A stretch of 64,000 nucleotides of DNA from Pseudomonas sp. URMO17WK12:I11 (GCF_007677725.1 NZ_VEDF01000001.1:139363-203362); one strand, 5' to 3'; positions 16,458-25,518 are shown, numbered from the stretch's first letter. A program made the numbers and translations. The notes: generated from the letters alone by a model not told the origin.

Positions 16458-17678
16458 ATGCCTCGTGCACTTGAGTTGGCTGCCTCGCAGCCCTGGCTGA
16501 TGTTGCCCGACGCCTTGGACAACCTGCTGACCATCTCCGACCGCATGGGCGATCCGGTGGCGCTGGCGACCAAGCGCGGCGAGCGGCTGGATGAAACCCG
16601 GCGCGTCACTATGCGTGGCAACGTGGCAGTAGTGCCGGTCATCGGCCCGATTTTTCGGTACGCCAACCTGTTCACCGAGATCAGCGGTGCCACCAGCACC
16701 CAGATCCTGGCCACGGACATTCAGCGTGCCCTGGACGATCCAAAGGTCAAGTCCATCGTGCTGAACATCGACAGCCCAGGTGGTGTGGCATCCGGTATTA
16801 ACGAACTGGCCGAGCTTATTTACGCCGGCCGGGAGCGCAAGCGGATCGTTGCCTACATCGGCGGCATCGGAGCCAGCGCGGCCTACTGGATCGCCTCGGC
16901 GGCGGGCGAGATCGTGATCGACGAGGCCAGCTTGGCCGGAAGCATCGGCGTTGTGGTCGAGGCCGTGGTTGAGGACGAAAAGAAGACCGGTCGCACCCGC
17001 TACCAGATCGTCAGCCGTAACGCGCCGAACAAGCGACCCGACCTCGGTACCGAGGAAGGCCGCGCCAAGATGGGCGAAACCATCGACGCGATGGCGGAAG
17101 TCTTCGTGGGCAAGGTTGCCCGCAACCTCGGCGTGGCTGCCGAGAAGGTACCCGAGATGGGCGACCACGGTGGCATTCGCGTAGGAGCGGACGCCGTCCA
17201 GCACGGCCTGGCCCATCGCGTGGGCTCGTTGGAATCCCTGATCACCGAACTGGCCAAGCCGGCCATTACTTTACCAAGGACAAACACCATGACCACCGTC
17301 AAGACCACGGCAGAACTGCGCACTGCCATTGCAGCTGGCACCGACCCCAACACCATCGAAATCGCCCAGGCCGATCAACCTGATACCGCAGCGATTCGCG
17401 CCGAAGGCGCCACGGCCGAGCGTGAGCGTATCAAGGGCATCAATGCCCTGGCCGTGAAGGGCTTCGAGAAGGAGATCGGCGCGGCGATCGATGATGGCAG
17501 CTCGGTTGAAGCCACTGCGCTGGTGCTGTTCAAGGCCTCGCAAGATCGCGGCATCTCGCTCGCTGGCATCAAGGGTGATGCGCAAGGCATCACCGGCAGC
17601 ACCCCGCCGGAAGGCGGTCCAGCTGGCGAGCGCAAGACCGCTGTCAGCGCAATCGTTTCTGGCGCCTCGCGCCGCTAA
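16458..17678 (+). CDS. Capsid maturation protease (S49, gpC-like) with C-terminal scaffold
   Basis: A 406-residue protein with two parts. The first 270 residues are an S49/SppA-type serine protease; the nucleophile is probably Ser140 in GGIGASAAYW, preceded by NIDSPGGVASG. The remainder, rich in A, E and K, is scaffold-like. An internal in-frame ATG at 17,289, preceded by AAGGA, would give the scaffold alone, as lambda Nu3 is made from within C. It shapes and then clears the prohead interior. Confidence 0.9.
   Translation: MPRALELAASQPWLMLPDALDNLLTISDRMGDPVALATKRGERLDETRRVTMRGNVAVVPVIGPIFRYANLFTEISGATSTQILATDIQRALDDPKVKSIVLNIDSPGGVASGINELAELIYAGRERKRIVAYIGGIGASAAYWIASAAGEIVIDEASLAGSIGVVVEAVVEDEKKTGRTRYQIVSRNAPNKRPDLGTEEGRAKMGETIDAMAEVFVGKVARNLGVAAEKVPEMGDHGGIRVGADAVQHGLAHRVGSLESLITELAKPAITLPRTNTMTTVKTTAELRTAIAAGTDPNTIEIAQADQPDTAAIRAEGATAERERIKGINALAVKGFEKEIGAAIDDGSSVEATALVLFKASQDRGISLAGIKGDAQGITGSTPPEGGPAGERKTAVSAIVSGASRR
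17289..17678 (+). CDS. Nested scaffold protein (Nu3-like), internal start
   Basis: In-frame internal initiation within the protease gene: AAGGA at 17,276-17,280 lies 8 bases before ATG 17,289. The product, 129 residues beginning MTTVKTTAELRTAIAAG, has the helical, charged make-up of a scaffold. This repeats the lambda C/Nu3 design. Internal initiation is inferred from the ribosome site and the lambda precedent. Confidence 0.6.
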   Translation: MTTVKTTAELRTAIAAGTDPNTIEIAQADQPDTAAIRAEGATAERERIKGINALAVKGFEKEIGAAIDDGSSVEATALVLFKASQDRGISLAGIKGDAQGITGSTPPEGGPAGERKTAVSAIVSGASRR

Positions 17679-17691
17679 CTAGGAGCTCCTC

Positions 17692-18042
17692 ATGGCCAAC
17701 CCAACTACCCATACCTTCACACCTTCCCAGATCGAGGCGGGCGACTTTCCCATTGTGATGGAATCCGGCGTCATCGCCGCCGGCCAGCAATTGTTGCGCG
17801 GTGCTGTGCTGGGGCAAGTCACCGCATCTGGTGAGTACCTGTTGTGTAAGGCCGCTGCCGAAGACGGCTCCCAGACGCCCAAAGTGATCCTCGACCAGGA
17901 CGTAGACACGACCGATGGCGCTAAGAGCGCGCCACTTCGCCTGACCGGCCAGGTGCTGGGCAGTCAGCTCACCCTCGGTGATGGCCTGACCCTGGCAGTT
18001 GCCAAAGCGGCGCTGCGTCCTCTCTGCCTCTTCATTCGTTAA
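17692..18042 (+). CDS. Head decoration protein, gpD-like
   Basis: A 116-residue protein with the head decoration pattern (IEAGDFPIVMESGVIAAGQQLLRGAVLGQVTASG, then APLRLTGQVLGSQLTLGDG). Lambda gpD trimers bind the expanded capsid and stabilise it. It is placed directly before the major capsid gene as in lambda. AGGAGCTC precedes the ATG. Confidence 0.85.
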   Translation: MANPTTHTFTPSQIEAGDFPIVMESGVIAAGQQLLRGAVLGQVTASGEYLLCKAAAEDGSQTPKVILDQDVDTTDGAKSAPLRLTGQVLGSQLTLGDGLTLAVAKAALRPLCLFIR

Positions 18043-18053
18043 TCGGAGCCCAC

Positions 18054-19085
18054 ATGACTGACATTTTCGACACGCTAACCATGCTGGAAGCCGTTGAGCA
18101 GCTGGCAACGCCGCGCCGCTTCCTCATGAACACCTTCTTCAACGGCGGTTTCCCCGAAACCTTCCCCACTGAGACGGTGACCATCGATATCGTGAAAGGG
18201 CAGCGCAAGATGGCGCCGTTCGTTCACCCGACCCTGCCAGGTAGCGTCTCGCAGCGCACCGGCATTGCCTCGTCGACCTACAAGCCGCCGTACATCCAGC
18301 CCAAGCGTGTTACTCAGGCGGGGCTGATCCTCAAGCGAGGCGCAGGTGAAAACCCGTTCTCCACTCGCACACCGCTTGAGCGCGCAGGCGAGCGGCTCGG
18401 CCGTGACCTGGTGGACCTCGAGAGCGAGATCATTCGCCGAGAAGAGTGGATGTGCGCCCAGGCGCTGACCACTGGCCGTATCCGCGTTGTCGGCGATGGC
18501 GTGGATGACACCATCGACTTCCTCATGGAGGACACCCACAAGGTCTCGCTCGCCACCGGCCGCTGGAACACTGCCGGTTCGGACCCCATCGGCAATCTGC
18601 GCCAGTGGCGCCGCCTGATTGCGAAGGATTCGGGCCGCTCGGCAAACGTCGCCGTGTTGAGCGCTGAGGCGCAGGATGCATTCCAGAGCAATGACATGGT
18701 GATGAAGCAACTGAACACTCGTCGTGTCGACCTGGGAATGATCAAGCCAGAAGAGCTCCCCGACGGTGTGACCTACCTCGGCTACCTGAGTGATCCGGGT
18801 GTAGACCTCTATGCGTACGACGAGTGGTACCTGGATGACGAGGACGGTGAAAAGCCAATGATCCCGGCGGGCGGCCTGATCCTGGGCTCTACCGCGACTC
18901 GCAACGCGATGCTGTATGCGGCGATTCAGGATCTGGAGGCCATCGAAAGCGGCCTGGTCGAGGCGGCGCGCTTCCCGAAGAGCTGGGTTACCCAAGAGCC
19001 GAGTCAGCGCTGGCTGAAGGTTCAGGCTGCACCATTGCCTGGTCTGCTCGAGCCGAACGCGTTCCTCTCCGCCAAGGTGGTGTGA
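18054..19085 (+). CDS. Major capsid protein, gpE family
   Basis: A 343-residue capsid protein of the lambda gpE family. Typical segments are FNGGFPETFPTETVTIDIVKG, RMAPFVHP-like KMAPFVHPTLPGSV, and near the end GGLILGSTATRNAMLY. It follows the decoration protein after 11 bases and has a good GGAG ribosome site. This would be the most abundant head protein. Confidence 0.93.
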   Translation: MTDIFDTLTMLEAVEQLATPRRFLMNTFFNGGFPETFPTETVTIDIVKGQRKMAPFVHPTLPGSVSQRTGIASSTYKPPYIQPKRVTQAGLILKRGAGENPFSTRTPLERAGERLGRDLVDLESEIIRREEWMCAQALTTGRIRVVGDGVDDTIDFLMEDTHKVSLATGRWNTAGSDPIGNLRQWRRLIAKDSGRSANVAVLSAEAQDAFQSNDMVMKQLNTRRVDLGMIKPEELPDGVTYLGYLSDPGVDLYAYDEWYLDDEDGEKPMIPAGGLILGSTATRNAMLYAAIQDLEAIESGLVEAARFPKSWVTQEPSQRWLKVQAAPLPGLLEPNAFLSAKVV

Positions 19086-19086
19086 C

Positions 19087-19383
19087 ATGGCTGCCAAGAT
19101 CGAGTACGTGGTGGTCGATGGCTGTGTTCAGGACGGTACCAAGACCGTGCGCAAGGGCGAGGTCTACGTGCCGCCCTCCGTGGAGGTCCGCGAATTCCTG
19201 ATCGCCGAAGGCCGCATCGTGGCCCGTGGCAAGCTGGACTCCTCCGGCAGCCGTGCACCAAAGCGTGCAGCTGCACCGTCGCCGACCCCGAGTCCTGCAC
19301 CGACCGATGATGGCGGTGAAGAGGACGAGGAAGAGGAGGAGGAAGAAGACGAGGAGAAAGACGACCTCGACCAAGGTAACTGA
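19087..19383 (+). CDS. Small head-region protein with acidic tail
   Basis: Ninety-eight residues. The first 60 are compact (IEYVVVDGCVQDGTKTVRKGEVYVPPSVEVREFLIAEGRI), then comes a K/A/P-rich linker and a run of 20 residues that are almost only E and D. It sits between capsid and head-tail genes where lambda has gpFI, which also helps packaging; that equivalence is from position only. Confidence 0.65.
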   Translation: MAAKIEYVVVDGCVQDGTKTVRKGEVYVPPSVEVREFLIAEGRIVARGKLDSSGSRAPKRAAAPSPTPSPAPTDDGGEEDEEEEEEEDEEKDDLDQGN

Positions 19384-19385
19384 CC

Positions 19386-19706
19386 ATGGCCTTCCGCGAT
19401 CTGGTGGCGGATATGGACACGGCGCTGCTAGATGAGCTGGGGGATGAAGTCCAGATCGAAGGTATCGCCGAACCGGTCACCGGGTTTATGTCCGTTCCAT
19501 GGCAGCAGCCGAAGGTCGGCACGATCAACACCGGGCTTCGCCAGCCGGTGTTTTCGGTGCGAGTGAGTCAAGCGGCAGGCATCAAGGAAGGCCTGTACCT
19601 GGTCTGTGACCTTGCTCCAGCTGATGGCGGTGGCCGCTACATCATCGCCAGAGGTGACCCGGATGGCACGGGCTGGATCAACTTCGCTCTTCGGGAGGTG
19701 CGATGA
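19386..19706 (+). CDS. Head-tail joining protein, gpFII-like
   Basis: A 106-residue protein with the beta-rich pattern of lambda FII/head-tail attachment proteins (DEVQIEGIAEPVTGFMSVPW, then PVFSVRVSQAAGI and RGDPDGTGWINFALREV). It probably caps the head and receives the tail. The next gene overlaps its end by four bases. Confidence 0.7.
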   Translation: MAFRDLVADMDTALLDELGDEVQIEGIAEPVTGFMSVPWQQPKVGTINTGLRQPVFSVRVSQAAGIKEGLYLVCDLAPADGGGRYIIARGDPDGTGWINFALREVR

Positions 19707-20371
19707 GTGTCGGGAGCTATCACAAGGAGTCTGCCAGGTCAGCTCTGATCACACTGCAGTTGAACCCCAAGCAAGTTAAGGGGTTCGAGCAGTTCGCCGG
19801 CTTGGTTCCCAAAGCCATCAATGCTGCCCAGCGCCGGGCCATCAACAAAACCTTACGCTGGCTGCGTACGCATATCGCAAGGTCGGTAGGCCGACAGGAG
19901 CGCATTGCTATCGCGGCAGTAAGGCAGCGACTAATGGCCTACCCGATGGGAGGTAACGGGCAGGGGAGGTTATGGTTTGGCATCAACCCGATTGAGGCCA
20001 GCCGAGCTGGACGGGTTAACCAGAGTCGGTCAGGTGTCTCTGTGGCCGGGAGGCGGTACAAGGGCGCCTTCTATCGCCAGGTGTACGGCAACAACCCTGA
20101 TATCTGGATTCGGGCCGGCAGTAAGCACTTCACCGCCAAAGACTACCCCGACAGTACGAAAACCGTTCGCAAAAAGGGCCGCTCGGGCTGGATTGCCGAG
20201 ACGACCAGTGTCGGACGTTTCCCCTTGGCTAAGGCCAAGATCTCGCTCGAGGAAGTCCGGCCCCATTTTGAATCATGGACGAACAAAGCTCATGAGCGGC
20301 TGTTGGTCGTGATGGAGCAAGAGTTGAACTTCGAGTTGCACAAGCTCACACGGAGAACCGGTAATGGCTGA
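19703..20371 (+). CDS. Minor tail protein Z-like tail completion protein
   Basis: A 222-residue basic protein. The region VPKAINAAQRRAINKTLRWLRTHIARSV, followed by a glycine-rich segment, fits the prophage minor tail protein Z family, which finishes the tail so that it can join the head. It is translationally coupled to both neighbours (overlaps of 4 and 8 bases). Confidence 0.7.
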   Translation: MSVGSYHKESARSALITLQLNPKQVKGFEQFAGLVPKAINAAQRRAINKTLRWLRTHIARSVGRQERIAIAAVRQRLMAYPMGGNGQGRLWFGINPIEASRAGRVNQSRSGVSVAGRRYKGAFYRQVYGNNPDIWIRAGSKHFTAKDYPDSTKTVRKKGRSGWIAETTSVGRFPLAKAKISLEEVRPHFESWTNKAHERLLVVMEQELNFELHKLTRRTGNG

Positions 20372-20897
20372 TGATCCAATCCCCCTGGCGAGGGTTTACG
20401 CCGCCATGGAAGAGACCATCGGTCGCGTGGTCCCTGGCTTGAATTACGTTGGCACGATGCCAGGGCGGCTGCAGACGATATCGGTACCGGCTGTCGTGTT
20501 GGAGTTTTCCGGCTTTGAGCCGGCCGAACATGACCCTGGGACCGGCGAAGTAGCGATTGATGCACGCTTCGAGGCGCGAGCCATCGTCGGTACCGAATAC
20601 GACGACCACCTGCATGTGGTGGCGTTCATCGCTGCGCAGTTGGCAGTGCTGCTGCGGATGCAGACCTGGGGCATAGAAGTGGAACCTGCTTTGCTGGTTC
20701 GGGCTGAGCCTGACTGGAGCCGCCCGGAGCTGGATGGGTTGGCTGTTTGGGTGGTCGAGTGGACGCAGGTCGTTTATCTCGGCGAGGAAGAGTGGCCCTG
20801 GCCTGATCAGCCGCCCGGTACTCTGGTGTTCGGTTTCAGCCCAGAAACCGGCCCAGGCAGCGAACATCAGTACCTGGCGCCGGAGGACATGGCATGA
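20364..20897 (+). CDS. Phage tail protein, possible tail terminator
   Basis: A 177-residue soluble protein without a motif I can name. It begins MADDPIPLARVYAAMEETIGRVVPGL, a form typical of small tail terminator or completion proteins that act as a ring at the tail end. Position between the Z-like gene and baseplate gene V agrees. It overlaps the next gene by four bases. Confidence 0.6.
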   Translation: MADDPIPLARVYAAMEETIGRVVPGLNYVGTMPGRLQTISVPAVVLEFSGFEPAEHDPGTGEVAIDARFEARAIVGTEYDDHLHVVAFIAAQLAVLLRMQTWGIEVEPALLVRAEPDWSRPELDGLAVWVVEWTQVVYLGEEEWPWPDQPPGTLVFGFSPETGPGSEHQYLAPEDMA

Positions 20898-21454
20898 GTT
20901 ACACATCCGCCATGCACGACCGCATGTTGGCGTGCATGGTGATCCCCTGCACGGTGGTGGCTGTCGATCTGGCCGCAGCGCGCGTGCGCGTTTCGGATGG
21001 CGGCACCTGGACGAGCGCCTGGGTTCGTTGGCACGCGCAAGCCGCTGGTAAGGCCCGTCACTGGCGGTCGCCCAGCTTGGGCGAGCAGGGCGTACTTGTC
21101 AGCCCGAGCGGCGAGCCGGCACAGGGCACCTTTGTGCCGGGGTTGTACGGGAATGCAGGTGATCAGCCGGACAATCGCGACCATGTCGAGGTTTGGCGCT
21201 TCGATGATGGTGGCTCCCTGGTCTACGACTGGGCGGCCAGCAGTTACACCATCAAGGTGCCTTCCGGCACTGTGACCATTGAAGTGGGAGGTACCAAGGC
21301 AGTGCTCACCGACGACGCCATCACGGCCGAGTCGGCGAACATCACGCTGACCGGTAACGTCAAGATCGTGGGGCCGCTACAGGTCTCAGGCGACATCAAC
21401 GGTGGTGGCCGGATCATTGATACGGCCGGCAACACGGCCAACCACAAGCACTGA
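20894..21454 (+). CDS. Baseplate assembly protein V (spike)
   Basis: A 186-residue protein of the P2 gpV family. The N-terminal OB-fold region includes GTVVAVDLAAARVRVSDGG-like sequence and WRSPSLGEQGVLVSPSG. The C-terminal part (SGTVTIEVGGTKAVLTDD, ITLTGNVKIVGPLQVSGDINGGG) is a beta-helix of short repeats ending in NTANHKH, typical of the membrane-piercing spike, whose histidines may hold iron. First gene of the contractile tail module. Confidence 0.88.
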   Translation: MSYTSAMHDRMLACMVIPCTVVAVDLAAARVRVSDGGTWTSAWVRWHAQAAGKARHWRSPSLGEQGVLVSPSGEPAQGTFVPGLYGNAGDQPDNRDHVEVWRFDDGGSLVYDWAASSYTIKVPSGTVTIEVGGTKAVLTDDAITAESANITLTGNVKIVGPLQVSGDINGGGRIIDTAGNTANHKH

Positions 21455-21457
21455 ATC

Positions 21458-21480
21458 AAGCCCGCAAATGCGGGCTTTTT
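21458..21480 (+). terminator. Intra-operon hairpin with T-tract
   Basis: AAGCCCGC (21458-21465) and GCGGGCTT (21470-21477) around an AAAT loop, followed by T residues. It is followed at once by TATCTGGAG and the next start codon, an arrangement seen at two other places in this tail operon. Confidence 0.75.
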
Positions 21481-21496
21481 CGTATCTGGAGGAAGT

Positions 21497-21733
21497 ATGG
21501 CCAAAGCAGAAAAAGAGTCTCTCGCTGAGGGGGTAGGGCTGGAGATCGCCACGGAGCCGGAACCGGCCAAGCCGATCACCTTTCGGGACAAGGAATACAA
21601 AGAGCGCGTGCTGCTCATGCCGAACTTCCGGGAGTTACGAGTCACGGGGGCTCGGGTGGTGGTGATGGGTGATGATTCGGCAGCCATCGCTTACCTCCGC
21701 AAGCGCCCCGACTTCGAGCAGCAGCAGGGATAA
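21497..21733 (+). CDS. Small baseplate-region protein, unknown
   Basis: Seventy-eight residues. The N-terminus is acidic and flexible, followed by PITFRDKEYKERVLLMPNFRELRVTGARVVVMGDDSA. It may be a tail assembly helper, but I cannot name a family. The ribosome site CTGGAGGAAGT is strong and the gene lies between V and W of the baseplate cluster, three bases before W. Confidence 0.55.
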   Translation: MAKAEKESLAEGVGLEIATEPEPAKPITFRDKEYKERVLLMPNFRELRVTGARVVVMGDDSAAIAYLRKRPDFEQQQG

Positions 21734-21736
21734 CCC

Positions 21737-22063
21737 ATGATCGGACTGGATCGCCGCACGGGGCAGCCGCTGTCCGGCACGGCCCATCTGAAACAGTCCA
21801 TTGAGGACATCCTGACTACTCCCGTAGGTAGCCGACGCATGCGTCCTGAATACGGCAGCAGCCTTCGCCGCTACGTTGACCTGCCGGTTAGCGAGGGCTG
21901 GAAAAGCGCGGTGCAAGCTGAGGTGGCGCGCGCCCTGGGGCGCTGGGAGCCGCGCTTTAAGCTGGAGCGCGTGCGCGTCACGGCGGTGATCGGCGGGCAA
22001 ATCACGCTGTCGCTGACCGGCGCCTACCTCGGTGACGACGTTGTATTGGAGGTGAGTGCATGA
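21737..22063 (+). CDS. Baseplate wedge protein, GPW/gp25 family
   Basis: A 108-residue protein of the gp25/P2 W family. The diagnostic part is LKQSIEDILTTPVGSRRMRPEYGS near residues 20-45, with the conserved PxGxR-type element that initiates sheath assembly. It overlaps the next gene by four bases. Confidence 0.9.
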   Translation: MIGLDRRTGQPLSGTAHLKQSIEDILTTPVGSRRMRPEYGSSLRRYVDLPVSEGWKSAVQAEVARALGRWEPRFKLERVRVTAVIGGQITLSLTGAYLGDDVVLEVSA

Positions 22064-22941
22064 GTGCGATTGACCTTTCCCAGCTGCCGGCGCCGCAGGT
22101 GCTGGAGGACTTGGACTACGAGGCGCTGTATCAGGCCGACTTGGCGACATTTCGCGCGCACATGGGCGACAACTGGAGCGCGCCGTTAGAGAGCGATCCG
22201 GTGGTCAAGCTGCTGGAGGTCGGCGCCTACCGCAAGCTGCAGCACCGGGCGCGGATCAATGACGCGGCCAAGGCGCTGCTGCTGGCTTATGCCCAGGGTT
22301 CCGACCTGGACCAGCTGGCCGCCAACGTCAACCTGTCGCGCCTGGTGGTCCAGGCCGAGGACCTGACGGCGGTGCCGCCGGTGGCGGCTGTGCTGGAGGA
22401 GGACGACGCCTTGCGCGAGCGGGTGCAGCTGGTCTACGAGGGGCTGACCACGGCCGGCCCGCGTAACAGCTACATCCTGCACGCGCGCAACGCCTCGGGC
22501 CTGGTGGCGGATGCCACGGCCGAAAGCCCGTCGCCGGCGGTGGTGCATGTCACGGTGTTGGCCCTGGAGGGCACCGGCGCCGCCTCGGCCGAGTTGCTGA
22601 CCACGGTGGCCGCCTACCTGAACGACGACGACGTGCGCCCGGTGGCGGATCGGGTGGTGGTGCAGAGTGCCGAGATTCTGCCGTATGAAATCAACGCCAA
22701 GCTGTACATGGCCAGCACCGGGCCGGAAAGCGAGGGCGTACTGGAGCAGTGCAAGGCGCGTCTGGCGGCCTGGATCAACCCCCGTCGGCGCTTGGGGGTG
22801 GAGGTGGCCCGTTCGGCGGTCGACGCCCAATTGCATATCGACGGGGTGGGCCGGGTCGAGTTGACGGGCTGGGCGGATATCCGCCCGAGTAAGTCGCAAG
22901 CGGCCTGGTGCACAGGGTTCACGGTCGGGCGGGGTGAGTGA
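22060..22941 (+). CDS. Baseplate protein J
   Basis: A 293-residue protein of the gpJ/gp47 family: LPAPQVLEDLDYEALYQADLA at the start, then DPVVKLLEVGAYRKLQHRARIND and a beta-rich second half containing GLVADATAESPSPAVVHVTVLA. With W and I it builds the wedges around the hub. One base is shared with the next start. Confidence 0.9.
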   Translation: MSAIDLSQLPAPQVLEDLDYEALYQADLATFRAHMGDNWSAPLESDPVVKLLEVGAYRKLQHRARINDAAKALLLAYAQGSDLDQLAANVNLSRLVVQAEDLTAVPPVAAVLEEDDALRERVQLVYEGLTTAGPRNSYILHARNASGLVADATAESPSPAVVHVTVLALEGTGAASAELLTTVAAYLNDDDVRPVADRVVVQSAEILPYEINAKLYMASTGPESEGVLEQCKARLAAWINPRRRLGVEVARSAVDAQLHIDGVGRVELTGWADIRPSKSQAAWCTGFTVGRGE

Positions 22942-23546
22942 TGAGCAGTTTACTCCCGCTCAACCGCACTCCCTTGGAGATCTCCCTGGAGCACGCGTCC
23001 GATGAGCAACTGGCGATCATCCTACGCCGGCTCTACAACCCTGATACCTGTCCAGCCCGGCTGCTGTTTTTGCTGGCCTGGGCCTGGTCGGTAGACCGTT
23101 GGGATGATCGGTGGTCTGAGGCGGTCAAGCGCTCGGTGATCCGCTCGTCGTTCTACATCCATGCACATAAAGGCACCATCGGCGCGCTGCGTCGAGTAGT
23201 CGAACCCTTGGGTTACCTCATTGAGGTGCGCGAGTGGTGGCAGACGTTCCCCGAGGGTGTGCCGGGCACCTTCGAGCTGCAGGTGGGCGTGCTCGATACC
23301 GGCATCACCGAGGATATGTATCAAGAGCTAACCCGGCTGATCGATGATGCCAAGCCTGTGAGCAGGCACCTGACGGGCCTGGCCATTGCCTTATCCAGTC
23401 CAGGTTACATGCGCTTGGCTTTGGGGCTGCAAGAGGGTGAGGAAATCGACGTTTACCCTCCCTTGTCGCTCGATATCGAGGTCAGCGGCATCTATGGCCA
23501 CGTAGGCCGAGAACATCAAATCGAATATCTGGACGTGTACTCATGA
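22941..23546 (+). CDS. Phage tail protein I
   Basis: A 201-residue P2 gpI-like baseplate protein (LLPLNRTPLEISLEHASDE, then LLFLLAWAWSVDRWDDRWSE). It completes the wedge and carries the fibres. ATG 22,941 is preferred to the GTG three bases upstream because of GGGGTGAG spacing. It overlaps the fibre gene by four bases. Confidence 0.88.
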   Translation: MSSLLPLNRTPLEISLEHASDEQLAIILRRLYNPDTCPARLLFLLAWAWSVDRWDDRWSEAVKRSVIRSSFYIHAHKGTIGALRRVVEPLGYLIEVREWWQTFPEGVPGTFELQVGVLDTGITEDMYQELTRLIDDAKPVSRHLTGLAIALSSPGYMRLALGLQEGEEIDVYPPLSLDIEVSGIYGHVGREHQIEYLDVYS

Positions 23547-25066
23547 CGACAGCGAGCAGTCAGTTTTTTGCCATTCTGACGGAGGTGGGAGAAGCCAAGC
23601 AGGCAAATGCCAATGCCTTGAGAATCCCTTGGACCTTTGCACAGATGGGCGTGGGCGATGCCAACGGCACAGAACCTATCCCTGATCGAAAGCAAACGCG
23701 CCTGATCAATGAGCGCCGCCGGGCGCCGCTTAATCAGGTGAAAGTAGACCCTGCCAACGCCAATATCATCATTGCCGAGCAGATCATCCCGCCCGACGTG
23801 GGCGGCTGGTGGATTCGCGAGATTGGCCTGTATGACGTGGACGGCGACATGGTTGCAGTCGCCAACTGCGCCCCGAGCTTCAAGCCCTTGCTCACCCAAG
23901 GCACGGGCAAGACGCAGATCGTGCGGCTGAATATCATCGTGACCAGCACGGCCAATGTGCAGTTAAAGATTGACCCGTCTGTGGTACTGGCGCCGCGTAG
24001 CTATGTGGACAATCTGTTCCTCAACATCCTGCCTCCTGACAAGGTCGCCGGCACCTACACCAAGGTACAGATCAATAGTCGTGGCGTTGTCGTGGCGGGT
24101 GATAACCCTACGACCTTGAGCGGGTACGGCATCCTTGACGCCATGCCCAAAGGGGCAGGGGGGCTGCTGACCACCCCGCCGCAGATTGACGGGCCGATGG
24201 CCGCGCTTGGCGGTACCCAGTTCGTGAGCGTGGGCAGCAAAACTACCGACAAGCCCGCCGAGGTGGATTATGGGGCGGGGTTCCACATCAAGTATCCCGA
24301 TTCCAATTACAGCTTGGAACTGCTGGGCGGCGTGACCAACAACTGGTTAGGTTTTCGTCGTGTAGACGACCAAGGCAACGGCACTTGGAGGGCGATTTAC
24401 CACAGCGGCAACTTCGACCCGAAAAGCAAGGCGGACGTGTCGACTACCCTGGGGGGTTACGGCATCGGCAACGCCTACACGATGACCGAAACCAACAACC
24501 TGCTGCAGCAGGTGGCCACGGCGCTGACGAACGACAAAGCCAACAAGGCCACTAGTTTGGATGGCTACAGCATCGCCAAGGCCTCACAACCCGAGGCAGA
24601 AGCCGGTGTAGACGATACAAAGGCGATGACGCCATTGCGCGTTTTCCAAGCCATCGCCAAGTTGGTCAAGCAGGCGACCGAGGCGACTTCAGGCTTGCTC
24701 AAAGTCGCCACTCAAACGCAGGTTGACGCAGGATCGGCGGACAACGTCGCGGTCACGCCGCGTAAACTGCGCTGGGGCTTCACCTTTGCGACAGGGCGGG
24801 TGGGTTACGTCATCTTTCCCAGCTACTTGGGGGGATTGATTCTGCAATGGCAAAACACCCCGGTGTCGCCGGATGCAGACATTTACGTTTACTTCCCGAT
24901 CCCGTACCCGCGAGAGGTGTTCATGGTCAATGTGACGTGCGACTACACGCAGGGCAGTGGCGTACTCGACTACCACGCCAGCGGGATCATCGATAACTCG
25001 CGGTTCATCTTTCGCTCGCGTGCCGGCGCCTCGGCCGCAGGCTTTGCCTTCTCGGTGGGGTGCTAA
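23543..25066 (+). CDS. Tail fibre protein
   Basis: A 507-residue receptor-binding fibre. Residues 1-150 form the phage tail-collar fibre attachment domain (FFAILTEVGEAKQANANA, GGWWIREIGLYDVDGDMVAVANC). The middle contains repeated segments of the type TTLSGYGI-DA and STTLGGYGIGNA that form the shaft, followed by TPLRVFQAIAKLVKQATEATSGLLKVATQ. The last 110 residues are the tip, which should set host range. It is followed directly by its assembly protein. Confidence 0.88.
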   Translation: MTTASSQFFAILTEVGEAKQANANALRIPWTFAQMGVGDANGTEPIPDRKQTRLINERRRAPLNQVKVDPANANIIIAEQIIPPDVGGWWIREIGLYDVDGDMVAVANCAPSFKPLLTQGTGKTQIVRLNIIVTSTANVQLKIDPSVVLAPRSYVDNLFLNILPPDKVAGTYTKVQINSRGVVVAGDNPTTLSGYGILDAMPKGAGGLLTTPPQIDGPMAALGGTQFVSVGSKTTDKPAEVDYGAGFHIKYPDSNYSLELLGGVTNNWLGFRRVDDQGNGTWRAIYHSGNFDPKSKADVSTTLGGYGIGNAYTMTETNNLLQQVATALTNDKANKATSLDGYSIAKASQPEAEAGVDDTKAMTPLRVFQAIAKLVKQATEATSGLLKVATQTQVDAGSADNVAVTPRKLRWGFTFATGRVGYVIFPSYLGGLILQWQNTPVSPDADIYVYFPIPYPREVFMVNVTCDYTQGSGVLDYHASGIIDNSRFIFRSRAGASAAGFAFSVGC

Positions 25067-25494
25067 TGAAATACGCAACGTTTGGCGCTGGGGGCGTGCT
25101 GCAGCTGCGTCTGATTGAAGGCGTGCATGAGATTCCCAAGGGCGCGGTAGAGGTCAGTGATGATCTGTTCAAACAGTTGGGCGACCGTACTGATGGCGTC
25201 TGGAAGATCGATGCGGCCGGACAGATCACCAAGCACCCCCTGCCGGTGGTGGTGCCGGACTACGCCCAGCAGGAACGCGCGTGGCGCGACGGAGAGCTGG
25301 TAGCCACTGAGTGGCTGACCACTCGCCATCGCGACGAGGTCGACCTGGGCAGCGTCACGACGCTGACAGGCGAGCGCTATGCCGAGCTGCTGACCTACCG
25401 TCAGGCGCTACGAGATTGGCCCGCGACAGGGGCCTTCCCTCAATCGGCAGAACGACCCACGGCCCCGCCCTGGATCGCCGAACAAGTTCAATAA
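25066..25494 (+). CDS. Tail fibre assembly protein
   Basis: A 142-residue fibre chaperone. The C-terminal region (QQERAWRDGELVATEWLTTRHRDE, then YAELLTYRQALRDWPATGAFP) is typical of caudoviral tail fibre assembly proteins, which help fold and trimerise the fibre. ATG 25,066 shares one base with the fibre stop; an in-frame GTG at 25,060 is not needed. Confidence 0.85.
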   Translation: MKYATFGAGGVLQLRLIEGVHEIPKGAVEVSDDLFKQLGDRTDGVWKIDAAGQITKHPLPVVVPDYAQQERAWRDGELVATEWLTTRHRDEVDLGSVTTLTGERYAELLTYRQALRDWPATGAFPQSAERPTAPPWIAEQVQ

Positions 25495-25518
25495 AGCCCC
25501 GCACTGTCGGGGCTTTTT
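25493..25518 (+). terminator. Rho-independent terminator after fibre genes
   Basis: AGCCCCG (25,495-25,501) and CGGGGCT (25,508-25,514) with a 6-base loop, followed by TTTT. It starts within the stop codon of the assembly protein gene. A partial second copy (CGGGGCTTTCG) lies near 25,553. Confidence 0.8.
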
